Source of the DNA: Rhyacophila brunnea
Lineage: Eukaryota > Arthropoda > Insecta > Trichoptera > Rhyacophilidae
Direction: 5' to 3'
Assembly (NCBI GenBank): GCA_022495005.1
Contig: JAGYXB010001759.1
Location: 186,001-250,000 of the forward strand
DNA: 64,000 nt
Both the position numbers and the translations under genes were made by a program. The notes below the pieces were generated by a model that was not told where the DNA came from, searched no databases, and saw only the letters and a program-made list of their open reading frames with translations. Shown one piece after another: positions 35,681-47,529 of this stretch (position 1 is its first letter; each line of letters begins with the position of its first letter).

Positions 35681-36123
35681 ATAATTATAAGATAAAAAGA
35701 ACTTTTTATATACTTAAAAGGTTTTTAAATTTTCTGTTGAATCATATAAACTTGACTTGACTTGACTAGCTTAAACGATCAAAAAAATTTGTACTTGATA
35801 GAAATACCGAATAATGAAATGTCAATTCATATTGATTTCCATAGTAACGCACGTATATATTGTGTATTAATAATTTAGTTGCTAGGACCCCCTAGCAACC
35901 AATAATGGTATCGAAATAACTTTTCATACAAACCAAATTTAACTAAAAATGAATTCAATTCTACTCAAAGATGGGTAAAAGTATTAAAAAAATGCATTGG
36001 CATCGTGTACTGATATATTCTAAAAGTTTCAAATGTCTAGCTAGTCGGGAAGTTAGTTAAAAATCGATTGCAAGATTTGTACCGGACAAATAAGAATACG
36101 ACCTAAGAAAAACGTTGTAAAAT
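35681..36123 (-). repeat. Dispersed repeat R1, copy 2
   Basis: Minus-oriented copy of the 27486 family with all main blocks. It contains a small hairpin TTGCTAGGACCCCCTAGCAA at about 35879-35898, also traceable in the copies at 47530 and 51917. It lacks the 120-bp insert of copy 1. Confidence 0.75.
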
Positions 36124-36154
36124 ATGCCATTTCGTAGTATTTAATGTGTCATAC

Positions 36155-36222
36155 TCGATAATAATAATAATCGTGGAGCCAAAATCCGTCAGTGCCTCAT
36201 ACTTCCACGACCCTAAGCCCGC
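36155..36222 (-). mobile_element. Second relic of the 3001-3058 element end
   Basis: GTGGAGCCAAAATCCGTCAG and CTTCCACGACCCTAAGCCCG parallel GGGGCTCAAAATCAGTCGG and CTCCACGTCCCTAAACCCGC at 3001-3058. The terminal bases are decayed (GCAGCTG). Confidence 0.4.
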
Positions 36223-38290
36223 AGCTGTACACATCCAACGAAAAACCTCAGGATCAGAAGTCAAGATATCTTTTAAAAGTTCACTCCAACCGACACCATA
36301 ATATATAATAGTATACGTAGTGATTGAACGGTAAACGGTAATCAAATGGCAGTTGCTCAATTAACACTTAGCTAATAATGACTAATGAGTAAATAAAAGA
36401 GTTTAGTGGGAGTTAATTATTTCCCACTTAACAATAATAGCAATAGCATACTCCCTAAAAAATAAGGTAATATCTACACGTGTCATTTAATATCAAGATA
36501 AATCACTGCACTCAGCACGTGTCAACAGTTTGAATTTCGAATACATAGTCATATTGCATCCAGTGAGTAGGCGTTGAAAATACCTCATTTTAATTGATTC
36601 CATGTTGATTTAATGACATACTCAATTCATACAACATTTTTATTATCGTGTTTTATTTCAACACAACCGTTTTGGAATAAGTCATTGTTGGGTACCAAAA
36701 AAATAAACATGACTATTTATAAATAAATTTATACAGTCTATTGTGTGACACATATACCTATATTGTATAAGGTTATGAAGATTGTTTACCAGACAATGGC
36801 GTGACTCTTTATCGATATGTCGTTAAGCGATCAATGTTCTGGAGTTCATATTTTTTTGGGTGAAAATATGGCACGCGACAATTTTCACAATCATCTGACA
36901 AAAGCATTTCAAATTAGAGTGATTGCATATGTACTAATATCTTTTAGAACTCAGGTGGTGTGTTGTGGAGTCCTTCATTCGGGTAGGTACTTCGATGTAT
37001 TGGGGAGTGAGAGACAATATTATAACGGGCACAAGTGTAAAGATGGATAACACAGGTGTTTATTTTATGATTCTGAAGCATGGACAAGCATTAGTCTTAT
37101 TACAATTATATTTAAAGAGGTCTTAGATTAGGCACTGCACTGTCGTTATTTTTGGGGTCGATTCATTATTGTTATCCCACGCGCTTAACACTGGTTCACT
37201 TTTTATTTGTTTCGTTTTTGCGTGGTAGGGGTTATACGATTATTTATTAACACGGGAACACTACAAGGGATATATATATACTGATTTGTAAAATCGAGAC
37301 GGGTGGAGTTTACTTTTTTCTAGGCGGCCCCCTCCGCAAAGACAAAGGGGGCGCGGGAGACGTGTCTCCTGGCTTCGCGGGTGAAATGGTACTACTCAGG
37401 GGTGAATTTCAGACTAACTGATTTTTCAAAAAGCGACTTCCCGTTCGTAAGATGCGGGAGAGGGGCTGGCGGCTTCCTAAATTTCGGACAAATGTAAACT
37501 GCGATCGCCTCGGCGACTTCAAGGGTAAAATTTATGCTTTCTCCATCGGGTTCGGATGTATTTTTACCGAGAAGGGCAAACAAGTAGTTTGTTGACGCTG
37601 AAAAACATCATGTTCGTTTGCGAAATATTTATTTTATAATACCTATTTATCGGGGGTTGCAAACTTGCGGGGCATATAGTGATTTTACGGGACGGTAGTC
37701 GTTGTTTTATGTAAGGCTTCTGATATGGGATTGGAAACGTCTCTTCGCGAGGGGTTGTATTTGGTATTAGTACCTACCTTTCGCATTTATTTCGGTAGGT
37801 AACCGACAAAAACGAAACTATCGATTATTGATAGGACAGAATATAATCCAATACCGAGATCACAATACCTCTTAAAATTTGAATCAAGTAGTAATTTTAA
37901 ACTAAACAAAAAAAAAATACGTTGATAGTATTTTTCTAACTATTATTATTTTCCTATTGTAACCATTTCCCAGATATTTTCAAAATATAACGAAACTACT
38001 CTGCAGGCAGTGGCGAAGACTTCATACTAGACAATCATGTAAAGCGACCTTCTTAAGAAAATATAAATTTAAATAACCTAAAGACATTTCAAAGGTTAAA
38101 AAATACCAACAGAGCCGTCTCTAAGTATTGAATTTAGGATTCACATACAAATAGATATTTATGATGAATCCAGGTATATTGAAACTTCTATTAACACATG
38201 CAAACAAATGCTTAGTATTTATAATCCAAAGTTGTTTGTATTAAGTTTTGATGGTGTCTATCCTTGAGATCTTAGAACTGTCTTATTCAT
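36223..38290. other. No named gene; GC-rich patch 37310-37590
   Basis: The patch includes GGCCCCCTCCGCAAAGACAA and GAGACGTGTCTCC, a small palindrome. A minus-strand 63-codon frame (37392-37583) reads EVAEAIAVYICPKFRKPPAP and may be a relic of something coding, but I do not recognise it. The remainder is AT-rich. Confidence 0.35.
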
Positions 38291-38299
38291 TATATGAAT

Positions 38300-38560
38300 T
38301 TAAATTCAAACTTATTTTACATATAATGAACATGAAAAATTATAAATTCAAAGCGTTCACGACATGACATAAAGTGTTGAAACAATTTTCAAATAAAAAT
38401 AAAAGTACACGGAAGCACACAGAGTGAACTAGGTAGATATACCCTATCTTAAAAACTTATAAAACAAGGCCCACTTAAACTCACCCTCACGTAAGTGGAA
38501 TATATCAATATCCGAAGCGATTTTATTAAACATAGTTATTGGCCTCCCAAATGAAACGAC
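38300..38560 (-). repeat. Dispersed repeat R2, copy 3
   Basis: Shares ATATCAATATCCGAAGCGAT, GTGAACTAGGTAGAT and CACGACATGACAT with the other R2 copies. The minus strand reads FNKIASDIDIFHLREGEFKW, the longest surviving version of the shared peptide. Confidence 0.55.
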
Positions 38561-38654
38561 GAACGCTTCCACGGCAACGCTTACCTACGTACCTTTACGT
38601 ATATTGTATAATGATTATATTCTTTTGCGCCAAGTAGACAAATTTTATGTCGGG

Positions 38655-38760
38655 TGGCCTAACAAACAGGAAGCCTAACTAACGAATCGGTAGATTTTTT
38701 AGCGTAAGTTCAATTCCCGGTGGGAAATTCTTTTTTTGTAAAATATCTATTTTCTTTCGT
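38655..38760 (+). repeat. Degenerate tRNA-derived SINE (group S1)
   Basis: B box AGTTCAATTCC (38708-38717 and following) then CGGTGGGAAATTCTTTTTTTG and TATTTTCTTTCGTTT, like the tails at 2640 and 15090. The A-box half is weak. Confidence 0.45.
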
Positions 38761-40169
38761 TTATAAAAGGTAAAATATAATATTTGATGTTCAGTAAATT
38801 GTATCAATAATATATGATGTTCAGTATCTGTAAAATACTGAAGATGAAACAAAATTTAAATTCATATCCCGAAAATATGGCTGTCACAGGACTATTTTTC
38901 AATTCCGTACCAAACATAGGTCTTCCTTCAAAGAAGACATCTTCGCCACTAGTGCAAGGACCTCTCTCTAGACTCCTAGAGTGTAGAGCGCGAAACCTAA
39001 TAGGCTCAATCATTGCAATCGCCCCATGACCGAGCCGTATGCTTGATTTACAATGTTTTCCAGAATATCTGAAAACATCAAGTTGATGATATATTTACTA
39101 TTACCAGATTTATTAGAAGAAACCAATTTAGAAGTAACCTTTTCAATAAAAAATATTCGTTGGATATAATAACAAAATTGACGCCCCGTCTGATTTTAAT
39201 ACGGTAAAGAACATCGACTGGTTTCCGATGGATGCAGGTTCAAGTACCACTAGATAAGTTTGTCGCTAGGGTGTTTCAAATTATTGTTTATCTATTACAT
39301 GTTAATCGTAAATTGTCATTCTATATTACAAATTACACAATATAACATATATACACATGACGATGGCTATTGTGCAAATATATTGACGGATAAAAGTCAG
39401 TGTTCTAATGAATTTAATAATTTATATTTTGGTCTAAAATATTTAAATGAGGAATGATTGTGAAAATGGCCACACTCTTGTATATATTTTTGTTATGATA
39501 ATTAAGAAGAAATATGTATACCTACTTACAAACATGCCTACGTCGGACACGATATTAGTAACAATATTACAACGTGTTGATTAATACGTCCCTATCACGC
39601 ATACAATAATAAGAGTATTTGGTAACATGAAATTATACCTACATGTACATTATATATCAAAACAGGCAGATACGTGCATCAATAGAAATGGATTTTTTCT
39701 ATCTATAAATAATATCAAAGCCAAAAAATGCAATCATTGTAATTTTTAAACAATAAATTTAATTGACAGAAATATTCATTCTCTACTTCAATCTATCGTT
39801 ACGATAGTATTGTATTATTCTATAAGTGTAAATATTCAAATTACTTACTTAAAGTTAAAGCAATGGCTTCCGGAGCCGTACGCACATGCAGCGAAGATAG
39901 CACGTGACGAGGGAGGTAGATCATAACTCATAACATAAGATTCATAACTTTGCACTCCAGCTCTAGGATGAAAATGATGTAGGTAATATATTCCAAAAAT
40001 ATCTTTTTTACATATTATATTATCTATTTATTTATTACTACATGAATACACGTGAATATCATTTGATTTAATTTTATGCGAGGTAATCTGGCAAAGAGGC
40101 ATATCAGTGTAGTAAAAAGTGTAAAAAAGTGGAAAGTTATAAAACGTATACTCTAGTATATGATATACG
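38761..40169. other. No gene seen
   Basis: AT-rich. A GC-richer patch at 38930-39030 has a 71-codon frame (38814-39029) without a recognisable domain. Confidence 0.35.
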
Positions 40170-40437
40170 ACGATATGTCTGAGAAGTATTCTGCAGTTTT
40201 TTGGACATGTTGTCAAGCGCGGACCGGACAACCTGGAGAGACTGGTAGTTTTGGGTAGCCTCCAGGAAAGGCGAAGCAGAGGAAGAGCGTCTGCGCGATG
40301 GAGCGACCAAGTGAAAGAGCTGACTGCATCATCCATTCTGCCCTGAGAGAAGCGGAAGATCGAGAAGGATGGAAAGTCTTGGTCGCTCAAAGGATGGCGA
40401 AATTTAAATGTGGTCACGATCCTCAGCCATAAGTGCA
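40170..40437 (+). mobile_element. LINE C-terminal relic
   Basis: Reads ILQFFGHVVKRGPDNLERLV, then RRSRGRASARWSDQVKELTA. After a one-base frame change near 40325 it continues ALREAEDREGWKVLVAQRMA and ends CGHDPQP-stop at 40437. That order (FGHxxRR, RGRxxxRWSDQVK, ALREAEDRxxW, HDPQP) is characteristic of the end of a non-LTR polyprotein. The frameshift and 5' loss make it dead. A hAT element is inserted about 20 bp downstream. Confidence 0.75.
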
Positions 40438-40459
40438 CGACCAAGAAGAGACTCTAGTA

Positions 40460-41148
40460 TAGTGTTCCCCAAAGTGTGGTACGCATACCCCCTGGGGTAC
40501 TGGAAGAGTTTGGTGAGGGTACGCGCCGCACCGGGCTTTGGCTGCGCCTGGTGCAATAAGCATATATACGACACCAATATAACATCCATGCTAGAAGGAT
40601 TATCGCATATCGATTATCGCACGGGAGAAGAGCAATTATTGTTGGAATTAGCTTCAGACAAGGCTTCAGACGGATTCTTGAAAAATAAATATAAGGAGTG
40701 TACTTTAACATCATTCTCGTTGCAAATGCAACATGTGTATCCAGTTTTAAAAGAGAAAGTCCTGAAATACATCTTGCCTTTTCCAACTTCATATCTATTT
40801 GAAGTTGCTTTTTCATACGGTACAGGCTTTTGGAAGTGGAACCGCATCTCAGATTAAAATTAACAACTAGGGAACGAATTTAATTATGATGATCTGTCTC
40901 AACAAAGACAATTTCATCCTTCTCATTGATTATAATAAATTTTATTTATAATATAACCTTTTTTATATTTTATTATGAATGAATTTTATTTTTCATTTGT
41001 TTTGATAATGAACTTATTAAAAAAGGTATAAATAAATGTATTTTGATTGTTATTAAAGTATACGCATACGTTTTGACGAGGGGTTCTCAGTGTTACGAAA
41101 ATTATATAAAGGGTAAGTACAGAGATATCGAAAGTTTGGGAAACACTG
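40460..41148 (+). mobile_element. Deleted hAT element (689 bp)
   Basis: Ends AGTGTTCCCCAAAGTG and, mirrored at right, AGTTTGGGAAACACTG are hAT termini. A flanking duplication TCTAGTA (40453-40459 and 41149-41155) supports transposition. The first base of the left end is mutated, so the exact 8-bp frame is uncertain. The interior holds a transposase tail (40600-40855). Confidence 0.82.
40600..40855 (+). pseudogene. hAT transposase C-terminal fragment
   Basis: Continuous frame ending at a TAA near 40857. It contains YRTGEEQLLLELASDKAS, HVYPVLKEKVLKYILPFPTS and then YLFEVAFS. This matches the hAT C-terminal pattern (YPxLxEKxxKxLLPFPTTYLCExGFS), but the usual C and G of LCExGFS are replaced (LFEVAFS). 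The element continues with no KxKxRNRL block, so the fragment is inactive. Confidence 0.72.
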
Positions 41149-41238
41149 TCTAGTACAACCAAGAACAGATTGTACACGCGTTGTAAGACGAACACTTGTC
41201 ACACACGTAATATGGACAAGTCCGATGGACAGACTATC

Positions 41239-41574
41239 CCCCGTTTCAGACGGGACACCGGTGTCGCGCTCGTATATAATAAGGAGGCCTTTGTATTCGA
41301 ATAAAGGGGCCTTTCTATTATGTTTATGAACGCCCAGAGCTAATGAGTCAACACATAACTTCGCGATATAAATTAGAACATAAAACTGGCTGCGGTCATA
41401 AAAACATGTGTATCGGCGGCTTGAGAATGTAGCGGCCGGCGGAAAAGTGTACCGGACACGCTTTGACTCATTAGCTCGGGGCGTTCATAAACATAATACA
41501 ATGGCCCTTTTATTCGAATACAGTAACCTCCTTATTATATAAGAGCGCGACACCGGTGTCCCGTCTGAAACGGG
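41239..41574. mobile_element. Long-TIR hairpin element (about 336 bp)
   Basis: Left arm from CCGTTTCAGACGGGACACCG and the right arm are inverted copies over about 110 bp with only a handful of differences. Shared blocks include GGTGTCGCGCTC, ATAATAAGGAGG, TTATGTTTATGAACGCCC and GAGCTAATGAGTCA. The first 15 bp are themselves near-palindromic. The centre (about 115 bp) is GC-rich and non-coding. No clear target-site duplication, so superfamily is unassigned. Confidence 0.75.
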
Positions 41575-41639
41575 CCTATGCCTCAATAATGGAAAACACC
41601 CAGCCACGCAATAGCAATGTAATCTTTACCATTGTAATT

Positions 41640-42083
41640 CGATAAGGTAAGATAAGGTTTCAAAAGCCACTATCTATCATTTTTAATAAAATATCCGAAA
41701 GCATTGAAATATTACAATCTTTTATACACCAAAGCGATATAATAGTTTCTATATTATCATTCGTACTTATAATAAATAATAACATATTTAGTTATATTAC
41801 CCAACAGCGGTGGAGACCTATAGCACGCACGGTAATTTTACTGGCATGCGAAAAAATCTTAGATGAAATCAATTTTATAAAATAAATTTGCATTTTTAAA
41901 ACAGAATATTGGTTATTCTTCATGACTATTGCAATACTGCGCTGGAGTCGGCCTGACGGTCGTCATTGTAATAATATGAACAAGCATTTGGTTTAATTAA
42001 GCAATTAATGCAGTAAAAAAAATGTGGGTGGTCATAGGGTATAATTATTGTAAATGCATTCGAATCGCATTTAAATAGATTTT
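41640..42083 (+). repeat. Long direct repeat R5, copy 2
   Basis: Matches 33385-33826 from AAGGTTTCAAAAGNCACTAT through GCATTGAAATATTACAAT, the hAT-like end CAGCGGTGGAGACCTATAGC and TTGTAAATGCAT. It begins about 65 bp after the hairpin element at 41239. Confidence 0.65.
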
Positions 42084-43010
42084 CATTGGAGTCTTTTACA
42101 GTTATTAAATTTCTAGTAAAACAAGTAAGTATCTAATGTAAATCGCTTGTCATCAGTTTTCTCACCAGCATGGTATTTTTGGGTGGTTATGTTATAAGTA
42201 CATTCTACTTACTTGTAAATTTAGAAATATCGTATTTGTTGCGGTTTTTCCTCGGCTTTTCTAATGAATATGTGTGTTTAACTGGTCAAATCTTCTGCTC
42301 GTATAAGAGCAAACATTGGATTTAATTGAGGTTTCACCAATATGACGTGACATATTATTGCAAAAGGAGAAATATTGCATTTAAAATTGTTTTTTTATTA
42401 TTTTATTATTCACTTTATGAAGACGGCAGGGCGGAAATAAAAAATATATATTACCGTAAATTTTACATTGTACTTGTTATAATTGTAACCAATGTAATGT
42501 AGCATTTTTAATCACTTCACCTTCCACTTTACTTCAACGTTTTAACTCTGGTTTTAATTATTAAAACCAGTATTTATACTGAGTAGTGAGTAGAGATAAA
42601 ATGATAATATAATAAATACATATCATTATACATTTTTCGCGGAACTATTCGGTTGGCAACACCGACGGGAAGTTGAAAGAAGTTCATCGGTGATGGGTCT
42701 ACGTGCGCTAGCATTTTCATCTCGAAAAACGGCCATTTTGAAACCGGTTTGAGGGAAGCAATGCGCAGGTCTAGCATGCACTGCGATGCGTTCATATAGC
42801 GAGCGAAAAAATGCCCGAATGTGGACAGGGCCAATGGGCTTCATTTCAATATACCAGAAGGGAAAACGAGGGTCGTGTGCCCAAGACTGCGGTGGTCAGA
42901 TAGTAGAAAGAGTACAGTATCCTTGAGACAGGCGGCGGAGGAAACTTGCGGCTTACAAAGGTGAGTGGAAATGTTTCTTGAAGGCAACCAAAATCAACAT
43001 TGGGTTATAG
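42084..43010. other. No named gene; GC-richer patch 42640-42970
   Basis: The patch includes GGTTGGCAACACCGACGGG and, at 42855-42970, a frame reading CPRLRWSDSRKSTVSLRQAA then a GTGAGT. That resembles a LINE C-terminus (GRPRLRWxDxVExD) and is too decayed to annotate. No host exon can be assigned. Confidence 0.35.
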
Positions 43011-44304
43011 TGCTGCTGATGAGTTGTCATTATAGGATTTTCAGTAAATGACACTTTCCTTTAAATTCAAAACAATTCTTGTTACTATACTTGTTTGGAT
43101 GTTTGTACCATCATTCGGTTTTTCTTTATAGAAATCCACGCGCGCAGTCGGATTTCGACAAAATTTGGATAGAAGATGAAGGCTGACGAGCCAGAGTGCG
43201 TGGTCGGGGTTTCGAATTTCAGATTTAACCCGTTGCACCCCGGGGACAGTTTTACGGTTTTTGCGGAAAAGGCCGCCGCGTACAGGGCCTTGAAACGCGG
43301 AAGTTAATGCTGCAACCCCCAGTTTTATTGAAAATGTCGCTAGAATGTGTACATTTAAAAAATATTGGCGTTTATTTCAGCTCGATCGGAAGTCAATTGG
43401 CAAATAATTGTGTTATTAGAATCGCTAAACGGCATGTTGGCGCCGTCGACGCAGTGCTGCCACATAAGATCGGAATGCTTCACTCACTGTCAATTGTATG
43501 TAGCGGCATCAAGAGTATGGAGTAGTAAAAATCTATATATTTTGAAAAGCCTTAAAATAATAAATTAAATATGTACCTACTACTTTTTAAGATATTTAAA
43601 TGCAATAAATGTTCAAAAATATGCTATATTATGTTAAAAATAAAAATCTCTAATATTATATTTTTTTACTATTTTAAATTCAATCCTTTGCACTCTACGT
43701 TTTAAATTTAGAATTTTTATTTTCAAATATTAAACCATTCCACTCCCGGTGATACTGCTAGTATTATATAATATGTAAGTACATACAAATATATTACATT
43801 ATACCTAATAAGACAAGATGTATTTGTACAAGGTACTAACTTTGAATAAGTAGTAAGTAATTTATTCATATTTTTTATTTAGGTAGGCACTGTTTTTTCA
43901 TAGTCATTCTTCATTACAAAGCAATTACGATATTTCAAGTAATCAATTGAAAATTAATTTCTCCGAAGAGAACAAGTTTACTTCTTAATACCTACGTAAT
44001 ATGTAACTCAATTCTATTGTCACTTGTCAGGCTCGTTAAACTTGTTACATATAATAAGAAACATTAATGTCTCAATAGGTACGTAAAAAAATCTCTAATC
44101 ACGAGTCACATTTGAATAAAAAATTGACAGTTAAAATAATTTCAAGTACCTATCTAGCATTATAAATTAAATAAAGTTAAATGTTTAACTGGTTACAGCA
44201 GTGAATCCGAACCAGTTTCCGGGAGCCATGTTCGAGATAATGCAAGAATTCGGAAGACCTTGCGGGAAAAATACATTTAAAACATTTTTAGAAATGCAGT
44301 AAAC
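43011..44304. other. No gene seen
   Basis: Mixed composition to 43530, then AT-rich. A 72-codon frame at 43307-43525 shows no domain. Confidence 0.35.
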
Positions 44305-44355
44305 CAGGTATGTCCAAAGTGTCGATCGCGGGATGGATTTTGGTCGATCGTACTC
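44305..44355 (+). mobile_element. Isolated hAT-like terminus
   Basis: CAGGTATGTCCAAAGTGTCG followed by ATCGCGGG and TGGTCGATCG has the form of hAT ends that begin CAGGxxTGTCCAAAGT. No partner end found. Confidence 0.35.
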
Positions 44356-44802
44356 GGTCCATGAAGATTGAATATTAAACATATAAAAATCCAAGAAGGT
44401 AAGTACCTACATACATTAAGTTCCGTTATAAAATGATTTCATTGTAATTTTGAAGAGGAAGCATTAATTGTTATTTTTTTTACTTCCTTAATCAGCTTGC
44501 TTGAAAGTTGTTTTCAAATTAACAATGAGGACGCTTGTATAACCTAGTCATATCACTTGATTCTTATTGTAACATTCACGGCCTGCCTCAGCAGTGAGAG
44601 AAAGAGAAGATATGAATCCCCGTATTCTAAACTGTAGTGTATTTTCTCTTACCTTCGCGCAGTAGGCCCTTTACGCAGTGAGAGAATAGTTTAACGATCG
44701 TACAAATGCATTTTGGTACCGATACAGTTACATTGCAACGTTTTCACGCGATTAGCTTTGAACAATGTGGAAATACGTTATGATGTTATGATAACTGGTA
44801 TA

Positions 44803-44843
44803 ATGCCAGGGCCCCATGCCCCCCCCCCCTGGGTATGCCACTG
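44803..44843 (-). mobile_element. Isolated hAT-like terminus with C-run
   Basis: Minus strand from 44843 reads CAGTGGCATACCCAGG then an 11-base G run and CATGGGGCCCTGG, a common insect hAT end. No partner end was found. Confidence 0.4.
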
Positions 44844-45989
44844 ACTGATGTTTCAGTTTGATTACAGCATTTAAATAATATATAAGTACTTAATAATATA
44901 TGATGCACAGTTAACATGTAGATACCCAAGTAGATACTTATAGATAACTAAGAAATTCCGGATTTTCCACAGGTTATACGATGACATTGGTTACTCTTCA
45001 CCATATAATATTTAATTTCAAGTACATATATGCAAATACCTACGTCAATGTTATACCTAGAGCTAGCATTGTTTTTTTTAATAAATATCTTGTATTAAAA
45101 ACGTTAATTGATGATTCAGTCTATCAAAACGTTTATTAATCTTATCTCTGATCAAAAGCTGTGATGAAAAACACCACGATAAATTCATTTTATGTGTTAA
45201 TTGAAATGTGATAAAATGGTGAGCATATAAAAAAACAAAACTCCTCACAATATTATAAAATAGTATTGAACACTTGACTTGTTGTTTCTTTTTTTTAAAT
45301 AAAAATGTGTACTTAGTGTGGTTAGTGGTTATCGTTATTTAATTTATTCACCTACCTATATATGCAACCTACACTGTTTCTGGATTAACCATAATACTAA
45401 AACTAATGTCATATGCATAGATATAGTAAAGAAACTAATATGGGTGATTTTATACAAAAATGCTACTAAATAAAATAATTTAAGCCATGGAGGATCCTAA
45501 AAATCGATAATTTTGATCACATTGCACTACCCGCTATTTTAATTTTTTCAAATGGGACCAACCGTTCTACGACCATGCCGATGGCATGGTACAATTATTG
45601 CATTTTCAATCAATCCCTGATTCGGTCTTGGTTTTATTGAAGAATTCAGAACAATTTTTGGTGGGTTATAAGAAAAAAAATTAAAACCTCAATAAAAAAA
45701 TATTGACCACTAATATCGCCTGGCAACATCGACATCTTGGTGACCCCTAAAACCTATTCCAATTGTCAGAATGCGTTCCGCATATTATGTATACGAGAAG
45801 TCTATGGGATCCTGCACTATGTAAATAATGAATATCAATATTATATTAGCAACAAAAATCTTTTAATATAATATGTGCCTAGTAAGTTTTAAGTGTAATA
45901 AGAATAAGTAATAACCTTATAAGTAACTACCTACACATATTTTATTGATATAGTATGTGTTTTGTTTCACTGTATAAAATTACTAACGT
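44844..45989. other. No gene seen
   Basis: AT-rich; no supported feature. Confidence 0.4.
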
Positions 45990-45997
45990 GTCCCTAC

Positions 45998-47325
45998 CAC
46001 TGGCGGCTCCCTCTATAGGTCATTCGGTCATTGACCTGCCAAAATAAATACCTTACAATCGACATAATAATATTAATAATATGTGCAATGTCATATATAA
46101 TAATATTAATAATAATCGGTGGATTTGAAATTATAGGGCGCGCGATATTGTGTCAACCCAGTCTATTGGGCTTTTTTTGTTTGGGCGATAATTCCCCGAA
46201 CAAAAATATTGTGTTCGCCGGCAGTCTGAAAATTGACCCAAATTGAATATTTTTATAAAATTTTCTGTCTCGTTTCTCATACATAAGACAGAGATCGATA
46301 TAACACAAAATACGAGATCGAAGCTTGTAACGGTGCGTGAATTACTGTAATATCGGCAATGCCCGAGTGTGAGACAAAAGATTTTTTCACCTAATTAAAT
46401 GAAACAGAATGATAACACTGACTAGATAATTGGTCTCAAGACGCAACTGTGTATGCGGTTCGGATTCGTTGACAGGTTTTGACGAATGCCTTTGGTTATT
46501 TTAATAATATATAAGGAGTTTTTGGTGATTTATAACATTTTTGTGAAGCAGTTAGTACGCACGCAGTAGCAATTGAAGTCTGTGATACAATTATAATGGA
46601 AATGGAAGCACGATTTGCATCCAACGATCATCTCATTATATCCGATTTGTTCAATAAAGAAAATTACACTGATTTTAAAAATAATTTTCCCACACGTCAA
46701 GTAAATTTGGTAAAACTGTTAGAAGAAATAAACATAATCAAGTTAAAAAATGAATTATTGGTGTTTTATCAACGAGATGATTTGCATGGCGCTATTAGTG
46801 CAGTTTCTCTTCTACATTTTTTACTCAGCAATAATTTCAACGAAACATTTTCCGAGTCGATCAAAGTTCTCCAATTTATTTGCGTCATACCAATGACAAC
46901 AGTTGAAAGTGAAAGATGTTTTTCCACTCTCAAAAGAATAAAAACCTTTCTACGCAATAGGGCCAGGATAGACTGACCGCTCTTGCAATGCTCAGTATTG
47001 AAAAAAAATATGTGGGAAAAATAGACAATTTTTATAATCGTGTGATTGATGATTTTTCAAAAAGCAAAGAAAGAAAAGTGGACCTGATTTACAAAAAATT
47101 ATAACGCGTTGTGTGCAATTTCGGTTAACGATGGGATGGCGTTATGAAAAACGGACATTTTTTGAAGGGTTAGTAGGTACCGACCTATAACAATTTCTAG
47201 CACTTATTCTATAATGTATAAAAAGTCAATTTGCAATACGTCTTTTCAGTATACAACGAAAAGGCAAATTAAAATAATATATTCAAAATTGACCTGCTAG
47301 GTTTTTCCGGATTAAGCCGCCAATG
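45998..47325 (+). mobile_element. hAT element, ZMYM1-like, internally deleted (1328 bp)
   Basis: Left end CACTGGCGGCTCC and, inward from the right, CATTGGCGGCTTAATCC. A perfect 8-bp target-site duplication GTCCCTAC lies at 45990-45997 and 47326-47333. The terminal regions also share GACCTGCC / GACCTGCTAGG. It contains the C-terminal part of a hAT transposase (46536-47104) but not the catalytic start, so it is a deleted derivative mobilised in trans or a decayed remnant. Confidence 0.92.
46536..47104 (+). pseudogene. hAT transposase (ZMYM1-like) C-terminal fragment, frameshifted
   Basis: The frame opens after a stop near 46533 and reads STHAVAIEVCDTIIMEMEAR. It contains SDLFNKENYTDF, LLVFYQRDDL and the hallmark TTVESERCFSTLKRIKTFLR. 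It then meets a stop at 46974-46976. A frameshift of one or two bases restores DRLTALAMLSIEKKYVGKID and KERKVDLIYKKL, with a stop at 47102-47104. In ZMYM1-like proteins, abundant in aphid genomes, the ESERCFSTLKRIK motif is part of the hAT dimerisation domain. Without the N-terminal BED/TTF finger and DDE core it cannot act. It is the clearest transposase relic in the window. Confidence 0.88.
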
Positions 47326-47529
47326 GTCCCTACATAGATAATAGAAATGAAATATGCAGTGACCTTTATATTCACTAGTATCGAATATGGAAAATATCTT
47401 TCGTGTTTGCGTAGATAATCGGTAGGTACTCAATTTTTTTGATGTAAATGAGAAAAATATAATACATTGAAAACTATAAGTATATATTTGACTTCTGTTT
47501 AGAATACGTTATTTATTGCACACGAGCTG

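Noticed and set aside
36103..36360. 85-codon minus-strand open frame
   Set aside because: It overlaps the relic end at 36155-36222 and the edge of repeat R1; likely chance translation of repeats.
37310..37590. GC-rich patch as a CpG island or promoter
   Set aside because: No transcription-start signals or adjacent exon could be supported; it may be transposon-derived.
40408..40857. A 149-codon plus-strand open frame as one gene
   Set aside because: It begins in a LINE relic and runs into a hAT transposase fragment; the two parts come from different elements and the junction is an insertion boundary.
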